DNA from: Ypsolopha sequella
Taxonomy: Eukaryota; Arthropoda; Insecta; Lepidoptera; Ypsolophidae
Direction of reading: 5' to 3'
NCBI GenBank assembly: GCA_934047225.1
Contig: OW203998.1
Span: forward strand, 17,995,280 to 18,059,279
Length of the DNA: 64,000 nt
Below are positions 10,103-20,840 of this stretch, piece by piece. The translations under genes and the position numbers were made by a program. Each line of letters begins with the position of its first letter. Position 1 is the first letter of the stretch. Under the pieces are notes generated by a model. The model saw nothing but the letters and a program-made list of their open reading frames with translations, was not told the DNA's origin and did not search any database.

Positions 10103-10561
10103 ATTCAAATTTATTTACATTCTAAAAACTAACATTTAAATTCTAAATTAAATTAACGAAAAAACGAAACTATCCTAAAAATATATAGAAAATGAAAAAT
10201 TACAGAAATAAAAGGCTTCAACGAAATTGCTGCTAAAACCAAATCTTCAGTTGTGATTAAATGTGATTTTTTTGCACCGGATACAAATCCTTTGTACAGT
10301 AAGTAACTCGTTTATAACCTTTATTTTACAAAGAATAATTGTATATTACATTCAAAAAGTATATTTTTTTAATACTCATCTTTGGAACCATAGCATAATC
10401 ATCTCGAAACCTTTTTTCTGCCTTTCTGTACGCTAGATAACCCGTCCTAAATAAGTTGCATGATTGATGACTTGTCGATATAAGGATCACTTTGGTACCC
10501 AAAATGTAATACGCCCTTACCCGGCTTATCAATAACCCGAATGAGGATCTCTTCTGTCAAA

Positions 10562-11045
10562 AACTGGACGAGGGAGATGCCAAAAGAAACTGCGATGTTC
10601 GTTAGCGAAGGGGATAGCAGAATATGTAATAACTGGACGAGCGAGATGCCAAAATAAACTGCGGTGGTCGTTAGTGAAGGGGATAGCAGAGTAAGTAATG
10701 ACTAAATGAGGAAGATGCCAAAATAAACTGCAGTGGTCGTTATCGAAGGCGATAGCAGAGAAATTAATAATTGGACGAAGGAGATGCCAAAATAAACTGT
10801 GATGCTCGTTAGCGAAGGATAGCAGAGTAAGTAATGACTAGATGAGGGAGATGCCAAAATAAACTGCGGTGGTTGTTATCGAAGGGGATAGCAGACTAAA
10901 TAATTACTGAACGATTGAGATGCAAACATAAACTGCAATGGTCGTTAGCGAAAGCGATAGCAGAGAAATTAATACTTGGACGAGGGAGATGCCAAAATAA
11001 ACTGTGATGGTCGTTAGCGAAGGGGATAGCAGAATAAGTAATAAC
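10562..11045 (+). repeat. 69-bp tandem array, 7 copies
   Basis: 'gatgcc' or 'gatgca' recurs at 10576, 10645, 10714, 10783, 10850, 10919 and 10988, so the unit is 69 bp with one 67-bp copy. The unit includes 'aaataaactg', 'gtcgtta.cgaagg.gatag' and 'cagag.aa.taat'. Copies 4 and 7 share a 'ttggacga' lead-in after 'aaattaata', and the copies before each share 'gcgatagcagagaaatt', which points to a higher-order unit of two or three copies. No ORF crosses the array. Confidence 0.9.
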
Positions 11046-11581
11046 GCTCGATGGACTTTTTCGTTCTTTTGTCTGTGTTCATAACTTTAAAATTAACGAA
11101 ATCGATTCTTAATATTTGTTACCAAATCCTAAGAAATTACTATAAAGCTCAAGATTAGTTTCCAGCTGAAACAAAGTACACGAGAATAACGAGAATTGTA
11201 TTATATGCATAAACATTATTAGTTTATATTTTAAGTGAAAGGGTTTGCCAAGCAAAATAACGTGATTCACTACAAAGCACAAAATAAAACAATAATAAAA
11301 AACCTTTTAAACAGCCAGCTTATATATTAAGCCATGAACTAAAACGAATAAAATAAATGTAGATCGCTGAAATATATTTAATATTTCATCTAAAATAATT
11401 TGTATTCAGAAAGAGAGAAAGAAAGTTCATGTTTTATTTTATTTCAAAAAGCTTGTTGCGTGAATTTTAGGTATAACAATTTTGTTGAACAGTGATTGAT
11501 CGGTAAGTAAATAAATACTTGCCGAGGTATGCACATACGTACAGTAGGGTCTCGCTAATCTGCGGGCCTATTATGTATCTC
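11046..11581. other. AT-rich, nothing recognised
   Basis: No ORF, tRNA-like segment or inverted repeat was found. Confidence 0.5.
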
Positions 11582-11774
11582 TAGTTGCCTTCTGTACGGG
11601 CTGCCTATCATCAAAAACATAGATATACCATCGAATTCCGATTTCCCAAGGATATGTTCGCACTTGAAGTGACGACACAGTTCGTTAATAGTTCAATACC
11701 CACTAAAGGCAATTTTGAAATTTCAGTTTTTATCTATGTTTTTGATGATAGGCACCTAGTACAGTTGGCAACTA
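11582..11774. repeat. MITE, 193 bp, with ~42-bp terminal inverted repeats
   Basis: Both ends start TAGTTGCC on the outer side. The inner 24 bp of the arms (11602-11625 and 11731-11754) are perfect reverse complements; the outer part has several mismatches. The interior is about 100 bp. A 67-codon frame across it is a by-product. Confidence 0.85.
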
Positions 11775-11799
11775 AAGATACAGAATAGGGGGGCTGGAC

Positions 11800-12090
11800 T
11801 CCCACTCATTTGGTCATTTTCACAAAACTACCAATCTGGAGGTCGCGGGTTCAAATCCCGTAGGGACACATTTGTGTTTGGTCTGCGTGCTTCGGAAGCC
11901 AGGTTCAATTTGTGCCCGAAGAATTGCGAAAGGGCTCACCACCCATCACGCTGGGATGTAACCATCGTCGGTGAAAAGTGCGTGTACGAGTTTGGACTGC
12001 GACTTAGCTTTTTTACAGTCCGAAACATCTCTGACACCCCCTCGGGGATTCATATGTATTTATGTATGTATGTAAATACTTTATTGCACA
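11800..12090 (+). mobile_element. tRNA-derived SINE
   Basis: A B-box 'gggttcaaatccc' lies at 11847-11859 after a degenerate A-box region. The body has 'ctgcgtgcttcgg', 'cacccatcacgctgggatgt', 'atcgtcggtgaaa', 'acagtccgaaacatctctga' and 'ccctcggggattca', then a TATG/TGTA-rich tail near 12055-12085. The body repeats in the element at 36125-36425. The B-box and shared body together make the class fairly secure. Confidence 0.75.
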
Positions 12091-13714
12091 AAATAATATA
12101 CAATGAACGAAGGCGAACTTAATGCTAATTAGCATTCTCTGCCAGTTAATCTTTGGTGAAAGATTTTAAGGGTAGTGCCGGGTAAGTTGATTGCTATAAT
12201 CAATTCGATCAAGAAATCATATTGTCATAGTTACTATCTATAATATATTAATTATAAGTTTGGTGACTGATTCTGTAGCTGTAGATAGTGTTGATAGACT
12301 CTGGTTTTGAAGGTAGATATAGAGGAAGATTGATGGATATTAAGAGGAAGAGACTATTCCATAGGCAGATTGCTGACACCGTAAAATAATTTGTCTACAT
12401 ATTGGTGCTGTGTTCGGGAAATCAGAGGAGTATAGCTCTGCTTGGTCGCTGGAGCCGGCCAAAGGATTCAATAGGGGTAAACCGGTCTCGATAGGGAGGA
12501 GAAAATGGGCTACTGAGAGCATTATTAAGAAGTGGGACGACATGTGAGTTCCTTCGGTAGCGGATATTGAGCTTGTATCCAAAAATAACAATACACTCGT
12601 ATTTCGGAAAAACCTTTACATTTTGTTAGAATCCACTTAACGCCCCGTCATTCTCACACCTTCACCACAATGTATTATAATATACTGTGCCTTTACCGTT
12701 TACAATGGAAACAAAATAAAATGGTTCTACCTACGGAATTTTGATAGCAATTTCACGGCCCATTCGGAATGTTTTTACATTCAGTGGTAAATATTTTATG
12801 AAAATCAATACATATTAATAAATAGGCTGCTTCAGTACACTGAAAAAAAATCTTTCATATAGACATTGTACAGTCGCCTGCAGTTCAAGCTGCCTATTTG
12901 TTAACGACTTTTGACGCCGCAATAAGTACTGCCTATAAGATATAGCCTGTCATAGTGGTGTCGTTGTATTTCACAAATTATAATCTGAGCTGAAAGGATC
13001 ATGGTGTGTGGCGGCCCGCAATTTTTTCATTTTAACTGCATGTTCAAGAAATCAAAGTACGTACATTATACAAAGCGTAAAAATTTGTGTCTCGGAAAAA
13101 GGGAGAAAGTAAGTTATCCGGAAAAATAAACCAATGGTTTTGAACGTACAAATGACTGCCAACTTACCTACCATCTTACTTAGAATTGCCAACAGTTGGT
13201 GATTAGCCGTAGAGCTGTTAAATTCTCTTTTCTACTTTTACGTTCCTATTTGTGTTATTAACGTTTACGTCCTATACTACACTGAAACAAATCGAGCCAA
13301 TCAAGTATGACATTTTGCTTGATAGAACAAAAAAATGAATGAAGCTAACACAAACTTACAAAAATATATTAATCACTGTTTGTTGTCACAATAAAGTTAA
13401 AATGATCAACACTTCTCTATCATTCACTTCATACAAGGAATTAAGATAACTTGATTAAAATATTGTAAACGTGGCACATCATAGATTTAATCAAGTTGGA
13501 TGATAAGTTCTATAATAACAGTTTATTGTTTAAAATATTGTTTGTATAACCCAAAATATATAAAACAATCAACCTTTTATTTAATTGAATATTGACGCTT
13601 TTTAAATACGAATGTACTCTTGTCTGATTGTATAAGGTCAGTTGATCAATGTAAACACGCCCTTGTTGCCGGGTGGAGCGGAGCGTAGTGTACAATTGTA
13701 CATTCAGTTAAGCG
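12091..13714. other. AT-rich, no gene recognised
   Basis: A GC-richer patch at 12300-12560 reads on + like decayed coding sequence ('gaggaagattgatgg', 'gaggagaaaatggg') but no motif could be fixed. The remainder has frames of 61 codons or fewer. Confidence 0.45.
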
Positions 13715-13790
13715 GTGTAACTTTGTTCAAGCTGTATAACTTTGTTGAAGCTGTGTAACGTTGTACAACCTGAGTAACTTTGTACAAATT
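13715..13790 (+). repeat. 19-bp tandem repeat, 4 copies
   Basis: Units begin at 13715, 13734, 13753 and 13772. The consensus is about 'gtgtaactttgttcaagct', with the last two units reading 'gtacaa' in place of 'gttcaa'. Confidence 0.9.
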
Positions 13791-14020
13791 CATGTACAAA
13801 GCATTAAACAAAAAATAAAATATTAGATCCTTACATATATGAAATCGTCGTTTTGTCAAACTGGCCACTTTGATCTCAAATATCTGGCATTTGGCTAGGA
13901 ATTCCAAATTCAAATTTATTTCAAATTCAGGCTTGTGTATTTTGTATTTGTGTTTCGAATTTAGGGATTCGTTTGTTTTCACACCATTTGATTTTTCTTT
14001 GTCATCGGTCTGTTCACAAT

Positions 14021-14890
14021 ATGGCAAACTTAAGATATCGCGTTATTTACGAATACTAGTTGCACTGCGGCATTAACGCTGCAAAAACAGCTCGAAAGAT
14101 TAATGATGTATATGGGGAAGCTACTGTAAAAGAAAATACGGTACGTTTTTGGTTCCAACGTTTTTGTCATGGAAAATTTGACCTTCAGAACAAACCCCGT
14201 GGACGACCGGAGACCCAAGTTGGAAACTAAGAATTATAGATGATCGTGGAAGCATATCCATCCCAAACCACGTCAAAGTTAGTGGCAGTTTAATTCACTT
14301 GAAAGAAATTGGAAAACTGAAAAACTCGAGAAATGGGTACCGCATGCATTGAGTGAAGCATAAAAACAAACACGCATTGAGTGCTGTGTTACATTACTCA
14401 TCCGTCACAATAACGATTAAATTTGAATTCGTATTGTTACTTGTGATGAAAAATGGATCCTGTACGACAATCGGAAACGCTCATCACAGTGGTCGAACTC
14501 AGGAGTACCGGTTAAATCCTGTCTCAAGCGTAAGTTTACTGAGAAAAAGGTACTGGTGAGTATTTGGTGGACTGCTTGTGTCATACACTATGGCTTTTTA
14601 AGATCTAGCAAGATGATTACGGCAGATCTGTATTGTCAACAGTTGCAAACCATGATGGAAAAGCTCGCTATTCAACAACCGACACTGGTCAATTGCTCTA
14701 GCTCACTGCCGCTTCAGGACAACGCTAGACCTCACACTGCACGACAGACGGTCGTTTAATTAGATAAACTGCGATTGGAATGTCTCCGACACACACCATA
14801 CTCCCCGTACCTTGCTCCACGTTTTTCGTAATTTGGACAATTTATTGCAACAAAAAAAATTGAATTCCGATGGGGCAGTCCAAACTGCCT
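14021..14890 (+). pseudogene. mariner-family transposase pseudogene
   Basis: From ATG 14021 the + strand gives, in broken frames, 'INAAKTARKINDVYGEATVK', 'TVRFWFQRFCHGKFDLQN' and 'PRGRPETQV' (the helix-turn-helix and WVPHEL-type linker region of mariner transposases). Later come 'VLVSIWWT', 'ITADLYCQQLQTMMEKLA' and 'LQDNARPHTARQTV', which carries the second catalytic Asp of the D,D34D triad in the 'HDNARPH' block. The expected third Asp block ('SPDL.P.DY') is altered. Stops and frameshifts occur throughout. The 3' end runs into element C at 14893. The size (about 870 bp) is close to a full mariner ORF of about 1 kb. Confidence 0.85.
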
Positions 14891-14892
14891 TA

Positions 14893-15281
14893 ATAGTAGT
14901 TTATGCTACAAGGGCCAAAAGGAATAAATTACGAGGACAATTTAAAACACGAGCATAGCGAGTGTTTTAAACGTAACCGAGTAATTTATTGCTCTTACGC
15001 CCGTGTATCATACTACGTTTTTCAATGCATAGTGTGAGGAAATAAAACAAACATAATCTTGTGAACTTTAAATTATATTTGGCTCAAAAGGACTGTATCC
15101 AGAGCCGTTAAACAGTGAAAAAAAGTATAACATTTATGGTACACAGGAAAGGCTGCAGGTTAGCCAACCAACCATTGTAAATATATAAAATAAAAAAAAG
15201 CCCTAGGGCAAAATAATCGACTTTCTGATCGGTTTTGATGCATAAAAAGTGGGCCTTTACTAGCACTTGCATTGAAAAAGA
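14893..15281 (-). repeat. element C, short derivative (copy 2)
   Basis: The reverse complement matches 48886-49283 along its length: 'tttcaatgcaagtgct', 'atgcatcaaaaccg', 'ccctagggct', 'ggttggctaacctgcagcc', 'acggctctggatacagtcc', 'gcattgaaaaacgtagtatg' and 'cgctatgctcgtgtttt'. It lacks the recombinase-like middle found at 9 kb, so it looks like a non-autonomous deletion derivative. It abuts the mariner relic, suggesting insertion into it. Confidence 0.8.
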
Positions 15282-15658
15282 TTTTAGTGATTCTCACTCC
15301 CACAATTTTTTCAGCAATGGAATCAATGAACTACCTATAAATTGGCAAATATGCATAGATAATAATGGTACATACTTCGATTGATTAAATATATCATTTC
15401 ATATATTTTTTTGGTTCAACTTTTTCAATACCTATAAAACACCAGTTTCATATGTAAGGACCTAATATCTTGTTTCTCGATACGTTGAGATATATTTATG
15501 GTTTTGATACAGCTTTTATTTCGGCAGAATAGGTACTTTACATTATGTAAACACAACAAAAATTATTTGATGAAACTAAAGAATCCTATAAATATTGAAA
15601 ACTTAAACTAAAGACCTAAAAATAAATTATTATAAATTAAACTAAATAAAACATTTTG

Positions 15659-16047
15659 TCAAGCTCGCTGTGGGAGAGTACCTAGCAGGCTGGCAGCGTT
15701 ACCTCGTCGTATGGCTAGACTGTTTCTCTGGCCGAGGTAAGTGCCAGCGCGAGGGTCCCCGGAGGCATCAACCAGGCGTTTCGATAAGTCTTTATACAAA
15801 GAATGTGCACTCGGCTCCCACGGTCCGAGTGTCTCGACGCCAAAGGGCGCACAATACCATAGTAATAATACTGATATATCTGAAATACATGTAATAGACA
15901 TGCCAAGACTACTTCGGCATTATGAGGCTGCGTGCTGCCTAGCCACAGTATTATACTGTGGCCTCGCTGCTGCGCCGAGTGCGAGCCTCTACCAACAGCA
16001 TCCAGAGCACGATCGTGGATAGTATTGACAACCCATTCATTATGCAT
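15659..16047 (-). pseudogene. LINE ORF C-terminal fragment
   Basis: The 80-codon - frame (15901-15659) contains 'FGVETLGPWEPSA', 'DASGDPRAGTYLGQRNSLAI' and 'RRGNAASLLGTLPQ'. The same tail appears on + at 23613-23708 ('AIQRGNAASLLGAL') and 29113-29259 ('GQRLIQAIQRGYVASIL'). It is the C-terminal end of a lepidopteran RT-bearing mobile-element protein as I remember it ('GVE..G.W...A ... DPRA..YL.QR.SLAIQRGNAAS'). The upstream part to 16047 is frameshifted. Overlapping + frames are shadows. Confidence 0.65.
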
Positions 16048-17106
16048 TGGGTGCAGTTGTCAATCCTACCCAATGCGAAATAAATTAAAAACTGTAAATA
16101 TAATAGTTGCTAACAATAGCAATTAAGTAAAACTGTTACTAACAATATGGATACAATATCCGAAATAAACGTTATTATTATATTATTATTTATAACGTTT
16201 GTGATTGTCTTGAATTGTGGTTGAGACAAAATTTGACAGTTAAGTTATTAAAATGACTAAACCCCCAATACCTTTTTTAGATTTTGGGCCTACTTTATAT
16301 AGATTTGTTTCTTACACCATTAGTTATTTTTAATATTCGCTGCGGCGGAAGTGCAGATACATTCTCTGTTATAACAAATATATATTTTATTTAATTATCG
16401 TTGAAATATTATTCAATAAATCAATTTAATATAACTGAATGTAAATAACACTGGGTCAAGTTGCAGTACGAACCCTGCCATTCACCTTTGGCAAAGGATA
16501 TATTTTATTTTACAATAATTTATTTGTAGTTGCTAATACAAGAATTTTCACACTAACGTAGGTGCAAAAATTATTAATACTTATTCCTAGCTAGCTGTGA
16601 ACACTTACAAGCCTTTCAATAATTTATTGACATCTGCGTTTTATTTGGAACCTCATTTAGCACAAAATTTATTGATGGTAACGATCTTCACGAAATGCTT
16701 TATGCAAATGTAGGTAGCTTTTACAACGCACAAAATAGATTATTCAAAGGATTTTGAACCTTCAAAGCTATGGAATAAGAACAATAAATACTGGTATTGT
16801 TTGAAAAGAAAACAGTTACTCAGAGATAACTGGAGGAAGTTAAAATCGAATGTTTAGACATCTACAGTCAGAAATGTTTACGTTACAAAATATTATGTTC
16901 TGTTTATTTTACAGTTGTATTTTCATTTTCGTTGCTGTCTTATGTTTTTGCGTTGTCTGTGACGTAGTATAATGATCAACTGAACCAATATCTTTTGGTA
17001 TTATTCAAAAATTGATTATTAATATCTGTAAATATAAAAAAATATACCTATTTCAACCAACATCTGGCCGTCGTCAGATAAATAAAAAAAAGATATTTGA
17101 CAGCTC
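16048..17106. other. AT-rich, nothing recognised
   Basis: No ORF of note, no tRNA-like segment and no inverted repeat were found. Confidence 0.5.
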
Positions 17107-17372
17107 TACAAAGTATAACAGAAATGTGTTACCATATTTGAAGAGCTTATTCAGTCAATGGTATAGAACAACTTTTACTATGGAGTCAACCCTGAAATCT
17201 CAAAAAAAAATCTGCCCTTCCATACATTTCGGCCGAGCGGCATTGCATTTTCCTATGAAGCGAGTGATTTTTTTTTTCGATATATAGGATATGTTCCATA
17301 GTAAAAGTTGTTCTAAACCATTGACTGAATAAGCTCTTCAAATATGGTTACACCTTTCTGTTACACTTTGTA
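17107..17372. repeat. MITE with ~78-bp terminal inverted repeats
   Basis: The left arm (17107-17184) and right arm (17294-17372) are near-identical reverse complements containing 'gaagagcttattcagtcaat' and 'acaacttttactatgga'. The ends read TACAAAGTRTAACAGAAA. Another arm of the same family stands alone at 49914-49991. The ORF crossing the element is incidental. Confidence 0.85.
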
Positions 17373-17574
17373 TATGACAATGAATATTCAATACAAACCT
17401 TTTTTTTACTACTAAATTCTTAACTTTTCCTTTCTAAATTCTAAACTAGGTAAAGCAGCAGGAGTCTTTCGCTGGTTTGGACATATTATAGAGAGGATTT
17501 TTAAACAGAGGAGGCTTTTTTATTATTGTGGCGTATAATAGCAGGAGAAAAGTTAATGTGGATGTTAGGAGCTC

Positions 17575-17645
17575 TGGACCAGTATACGAACCCGGGACCT
17601 CTCGCTTACAGGCCGATTGCTCTACTATTTTTACTCTTCGGGTCT
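17575..17645 (-). mobile_element. tRNA-like SINE head
   Basis: On the - strand 'agtagagcaatcggcctgta' is A-box-like, followed by 'agcgagaggtcccgggttcg', which ends in a B-box. The spacing fits a tRNA-derived promoter. The remainder downstream (lower coordinates) was not matched to a known body. Confidence 0.55.
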
Positions 17646-18215
17646 CAACATAGCCCGCAAATGACAGTGGGCAAATGTGTATGGGAGTTGGTCCAAGCGC
17701 CGTCAAGATTACATAATGTATAGTCCTCAAACAAGTAGAAACCAAATCAAAATAAAAAATAAAAAATGTACTCGTTAAGATTTTGATTTTAATTTTAAGA
17801 TTCGTTAAGATAAAAACTTTCGTCGGGGCCTAGTGTTAATTACAAGAACTGAAGTACGGGAGGTTTCAAAACATAATTAGTCATATCTCGAAATCTCTCA
17901 GATAGATTTTGATGGGGTTCTTGGTTGCTTGACGACACTTAAAATATGCTTGGACTAGATTTGCCAACAGTCATTTATCCATGTGCCTTCCCATGGCGCA
18001 ATAGTGGTAGGTACTCATTTTACAATGAGCCACTTTGCGTCTAGAGCACGCTAGTATATTGAAAGCAGCTACTCTACCTAGGACGGATCAAGGATTCTGA
18101 CAAGGTATACCGCAAAGAAAAAAAAACAATTGTTTAATTTTTTACAAAATAAACGCTTGAGGAAAAATTTGCCAAACTTATCTTAATTTCATAAAATTAT
18201 ATCTGTTATGCTTAT

Positions 18216-18315
18216 ATGCCAAGTCAAATGTATGGAATTCCTGGGTGTTATGGGGGCGGCATGGCCCCCATGGCCCCTCCCGTGTATCCGCCAATGTCTG
18301 TTACACCAAACGCAA
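18216..18315 (+). CDS. candidate internal coding exon, proline/glycine-rich
   Basis: In an AT-rich background this patch is GC-rich and encodes 'QMYGIPGCYGGGMAPMAPP' then 'VYPPMSVTPNA' in one frame. An AG at 18222-18223 ends a pyrimidine-biased 'tctgttatgcttatatgcc' run and could be the acceptor; a GTAAAA donor starts at 18316. The frame continues past the donor only into AT-rich sequence that does not look coding. Low-complexity Gly/Met/Pro segments like this occur in RNA-binding and transcription proteins, but I do not recognise the gene. If real, it belongs to a + strand gene with long introns on both sides. It could also be a chance GC patch. Confidence 0.4.
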
Positions 18316-18726
18316 GTAAAAATACACATTACTCGTATCGAAAACAAAATAAAAATAAGTTTTCATATTTTTCACAGTCTGCAATTTATTCATCGCAAGG
18401 AGACACGAATTATTTTTTTATTTTATGTGGAATTACATTTGTTTTTTTTATATAGTACTTTGTTATTTGTTAGTTCATAGTAAACCTCGCCTAATTATAA
18501 TTAAGGGAATTAGTTATGTCACGATTTTAAGAAATGGAGAATAGCGATCTAAAGTATTTATCTTTCCTTTTTATCGGTAAATATGAGCTGGTATATAAAT
18601 AAAACTATTAGTTATACATACTTATGTACAAACTACGAGTATACAACTTAGACTACTTTGTATTCACCTATTAAATTTCAATACATACGTCATGAAAAAA
18701 ACATAAACATGTCCTTAAAAACTCAC

Positions 18727-18836
18727 CCTCAAAAGTTCCAAATTCCAAAATCCACAAGCACAACAAAGCTGCAGACACACTGAGCACAAAACGACGGATC
18801 GAGCGGTGTGACGCGGGGACGCGCGGCTCTCGCACT
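18727..18836 (-). promoter_or_regulatory. candidate promoter and 5' exon
   Basis: A CG-rich patch (18780-18900) holds arthropod initiator-like TCAGT motifs on - (possible +1 at 18836, alternative at 18781). Downstream on -, 'ggaacttttgagg|gtgagt' is a consensus 5' splice donor with the intron starting at 18726. This gives a 55-110-bp first exon. No coding sequence is claimed; an overlapping 102-codon frame runs through the donor and is probably incidental. The CpG-rich patch in an AT-rich region is what draws attention. Confidence 0.35.
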
Positions 18837-18979
18837 GAAAGTGTAGCCTTCAGTGAAGCGAGCGAAGAAGCGCGGTGGCGGTACACTTGGGGCGGTGTGA
18901 TTGAAAGATATACATACTTATTTTCACTTATCGGCCAAATTATTTTAACGTTATGAATGCTGCATATGGAATGGATCAA

Positions 18980-19798
18980 ATAAGAAATATTACGAGTCTT
19001 CTCTTTGCAGAATTTAAATTGATTACGAAACCCTCACATATTAAAGGTAAATAATTATAGTACCAATCAGAGTTGCATAGACTCTATAAGATAGCAATAG
19101 TTTTTACACATTTTATAACCAGGGAATGGACTAAGTAGGTAAGTCGAGTATAAATACCTAAAGTTGGGAACAAGGTACCAACATGGACTTATTAAAACCA
19201 CCAAATATATTAATTTACTTTTGTTGGATTCCGTAATCCCGGGATCTGTTGTATTACGTAGTATTTATAAGTAGAACAACCTTAGGTCTTATATGGTATT
19301 ATAATTTTTTTTCCGGGATCCCAGAATTTAGCTCTAATTTATCGTGAAATGAATGCGTCGCTAGCGGGCAGTGACAAATATAAATAATAATACCGGCCAT
19401 GCAATAAAGCAGGGGACTCAAACATTGAATTTTTTGTTCTTCAAGTTCTAGATAATTCTGAAATCCCGGGATCTCGGAAAATACTGATATCAGCTATTCT
19501 CCACCAAAATTGTATTACCGGGTAGAACCGGTGTATCTCCAACTTTAGACAAAGGGGCGTGTAAACATCGGAGTTCACTGAGTCGAAGTGTGATGCTGAT
19601 GAGGTTATATACATATATATATATATATAATACATAACTTTGTACAGACTAACTAGGTATAAAGCCATAAGCCAAGTATAACTTTTCAACTAATTCTATT
19701 TAATAGTTGGTCTTACAGTTGAAGCCGTAGATTGAAATTCATAAATATAATATTTTATTAACGTGGTGGTGTAGAGTTTGATTTTATTGTACAACAAT
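18980..19798. other. AT-rich, no gene recognised
   Basis: 'cccgggatc' motifs recur at about 19238, 19313 and 19464, partly inverted, and a (TA)n run lies at 19613-19629. They may be remnants of one interspersed repeat. No coding signal was found. Confidence 0.4.
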
Positions 19799-19915
19799 TT
19801 AAGGGCGGTTTCGCAGCCGGATTTTGAAAAACCTGCCTTTTTCTAACTAATCGAAACAGAACACTTAAATTCAAAATTCACTCAATAGTTTTTCAACAAA
19901 CCCTTATTACCTATC
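19799..19915 (+). repeat. dispersed repeat E, copy 1
   Basis: 'taagggcg.ttt', 'gattttgaaaaacc.gcc', 'tttttctaa.taatcgaaac', 'agaacactta' and 'ctcaatagtt' match 26977-27074 in order and orientation. The other copy is cut off at its 3' side by a foldback element. Confidence 0.75.
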
Positions 19916-20030
19916 GTAAGGTTTCCATTGGTTTCTGTAAATTAGAATTTCAAAATTTGTATAGAAGTGTAAGATAAGTAAATATTATAATAGGTCTTTA
20001 CATATGAAATTACCCAAATTTTCTTACAGA

Positions 20031-20412
20031 TTCATGAGTTCATAATTCCTGTAATTCAATAGCTATTCCAATTATTTGTTTTTTGTTTGAAAGTTGATTT
20101 CAAAGTTTTACATCTACGTATTAAATTTTGTTTTTATTTTCAGTTTAATTATAAAAATTAAATCTTCAAAAACAGTTCGTCCGAAGCGCCATCCATTTCC
20201 ATGATAAGATACGTAATAATTTTTTACAGCTGACACTTTTCAAAAATGAAATTAATGTTGCTGTTAGCTTAATGTTGTCTCATTCTAACACAAAATTAAT
20301 TACATAATTTGGATTTGTCATTCCTAAAAAAAAGCAAAAATTTTAGTACTGAAAATTGAGTTTCCTTTAAATTCTTTATAGAAAACGGCAATTTCATATG
20401 TAAAGACTTAAT
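20031..20412 (+). repeat. dispersed repeat H, copy 1
   Basis: 'ttcttacagattc.tgagttc', 'gaaagttgatttcaa', 'atctacgtattaaattttg', 'aaatcttcaaaaacagttc', 'gtactgaaaattgagtttcc' and 'aaaacggcaatttcata' all recur at 33694-34022 in the same order. The copies differ by short indels. There is no ORF; the repeat class is unknown. Confidence 0.8.
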
Positions 20413-20453
20413 ATAAATAGCGAACGCCCCGTTGCTCGCATGGAAACCGTTTC

Positions 20454-20840
20454 TCCCGATCCCATGAGAATTTCCTAAAATCCCTTCTGTGAGGATATTT
20501 ACGTCATATTTAGAAGGAATCTACTGTCCTATTTTCATGTTCTTGGCCGTTTCCAGCTGTTTGAGCAGGGAATTGATAGATTACGGCCAGTTGCAGAAAG
20601 GGTTTTTAAGTTTAATGAAACTTTAAAATGAATGCTGTCACTTTCTTTGTCAAGGACAATGTAAGAGATGGCATCAACTTTAAAGGTTTATTAAACTTAA
20701 AAACCCTTTCTGCAACTAGCTATACCCTACTCAAACAGCTGGAAACGGCCAAGAACATGAAATTAGGACAGTAGATTCCTTGTAAATATGACGTAAATAT
20801 CCTCACAGAAGGGATTTTAGGAAATTCTAATGGGATCGGA
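20454..20840. repeat. large foldback element, ~387 bp, arms ~170 bp
   Basis: The sequence from 20454 to about 20630 and that from 20675 to 20840 are reverse complements at what looks like more than 90% identity. Shared blocks include 'atttcctaaaatcccttctg', 'tgaggatatttacgtcatat', 'tctactgtcct', 'catgttcttggccgtttcca', 'gctgtttgag' and 'gcagaaagggtttttaagtt'. Only about 45 bp form the loop. As RNA this would be a nearly full-length hairpin. No transposase is present, so it is a MITE or a snapback duplication. Confidence 0.9.
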
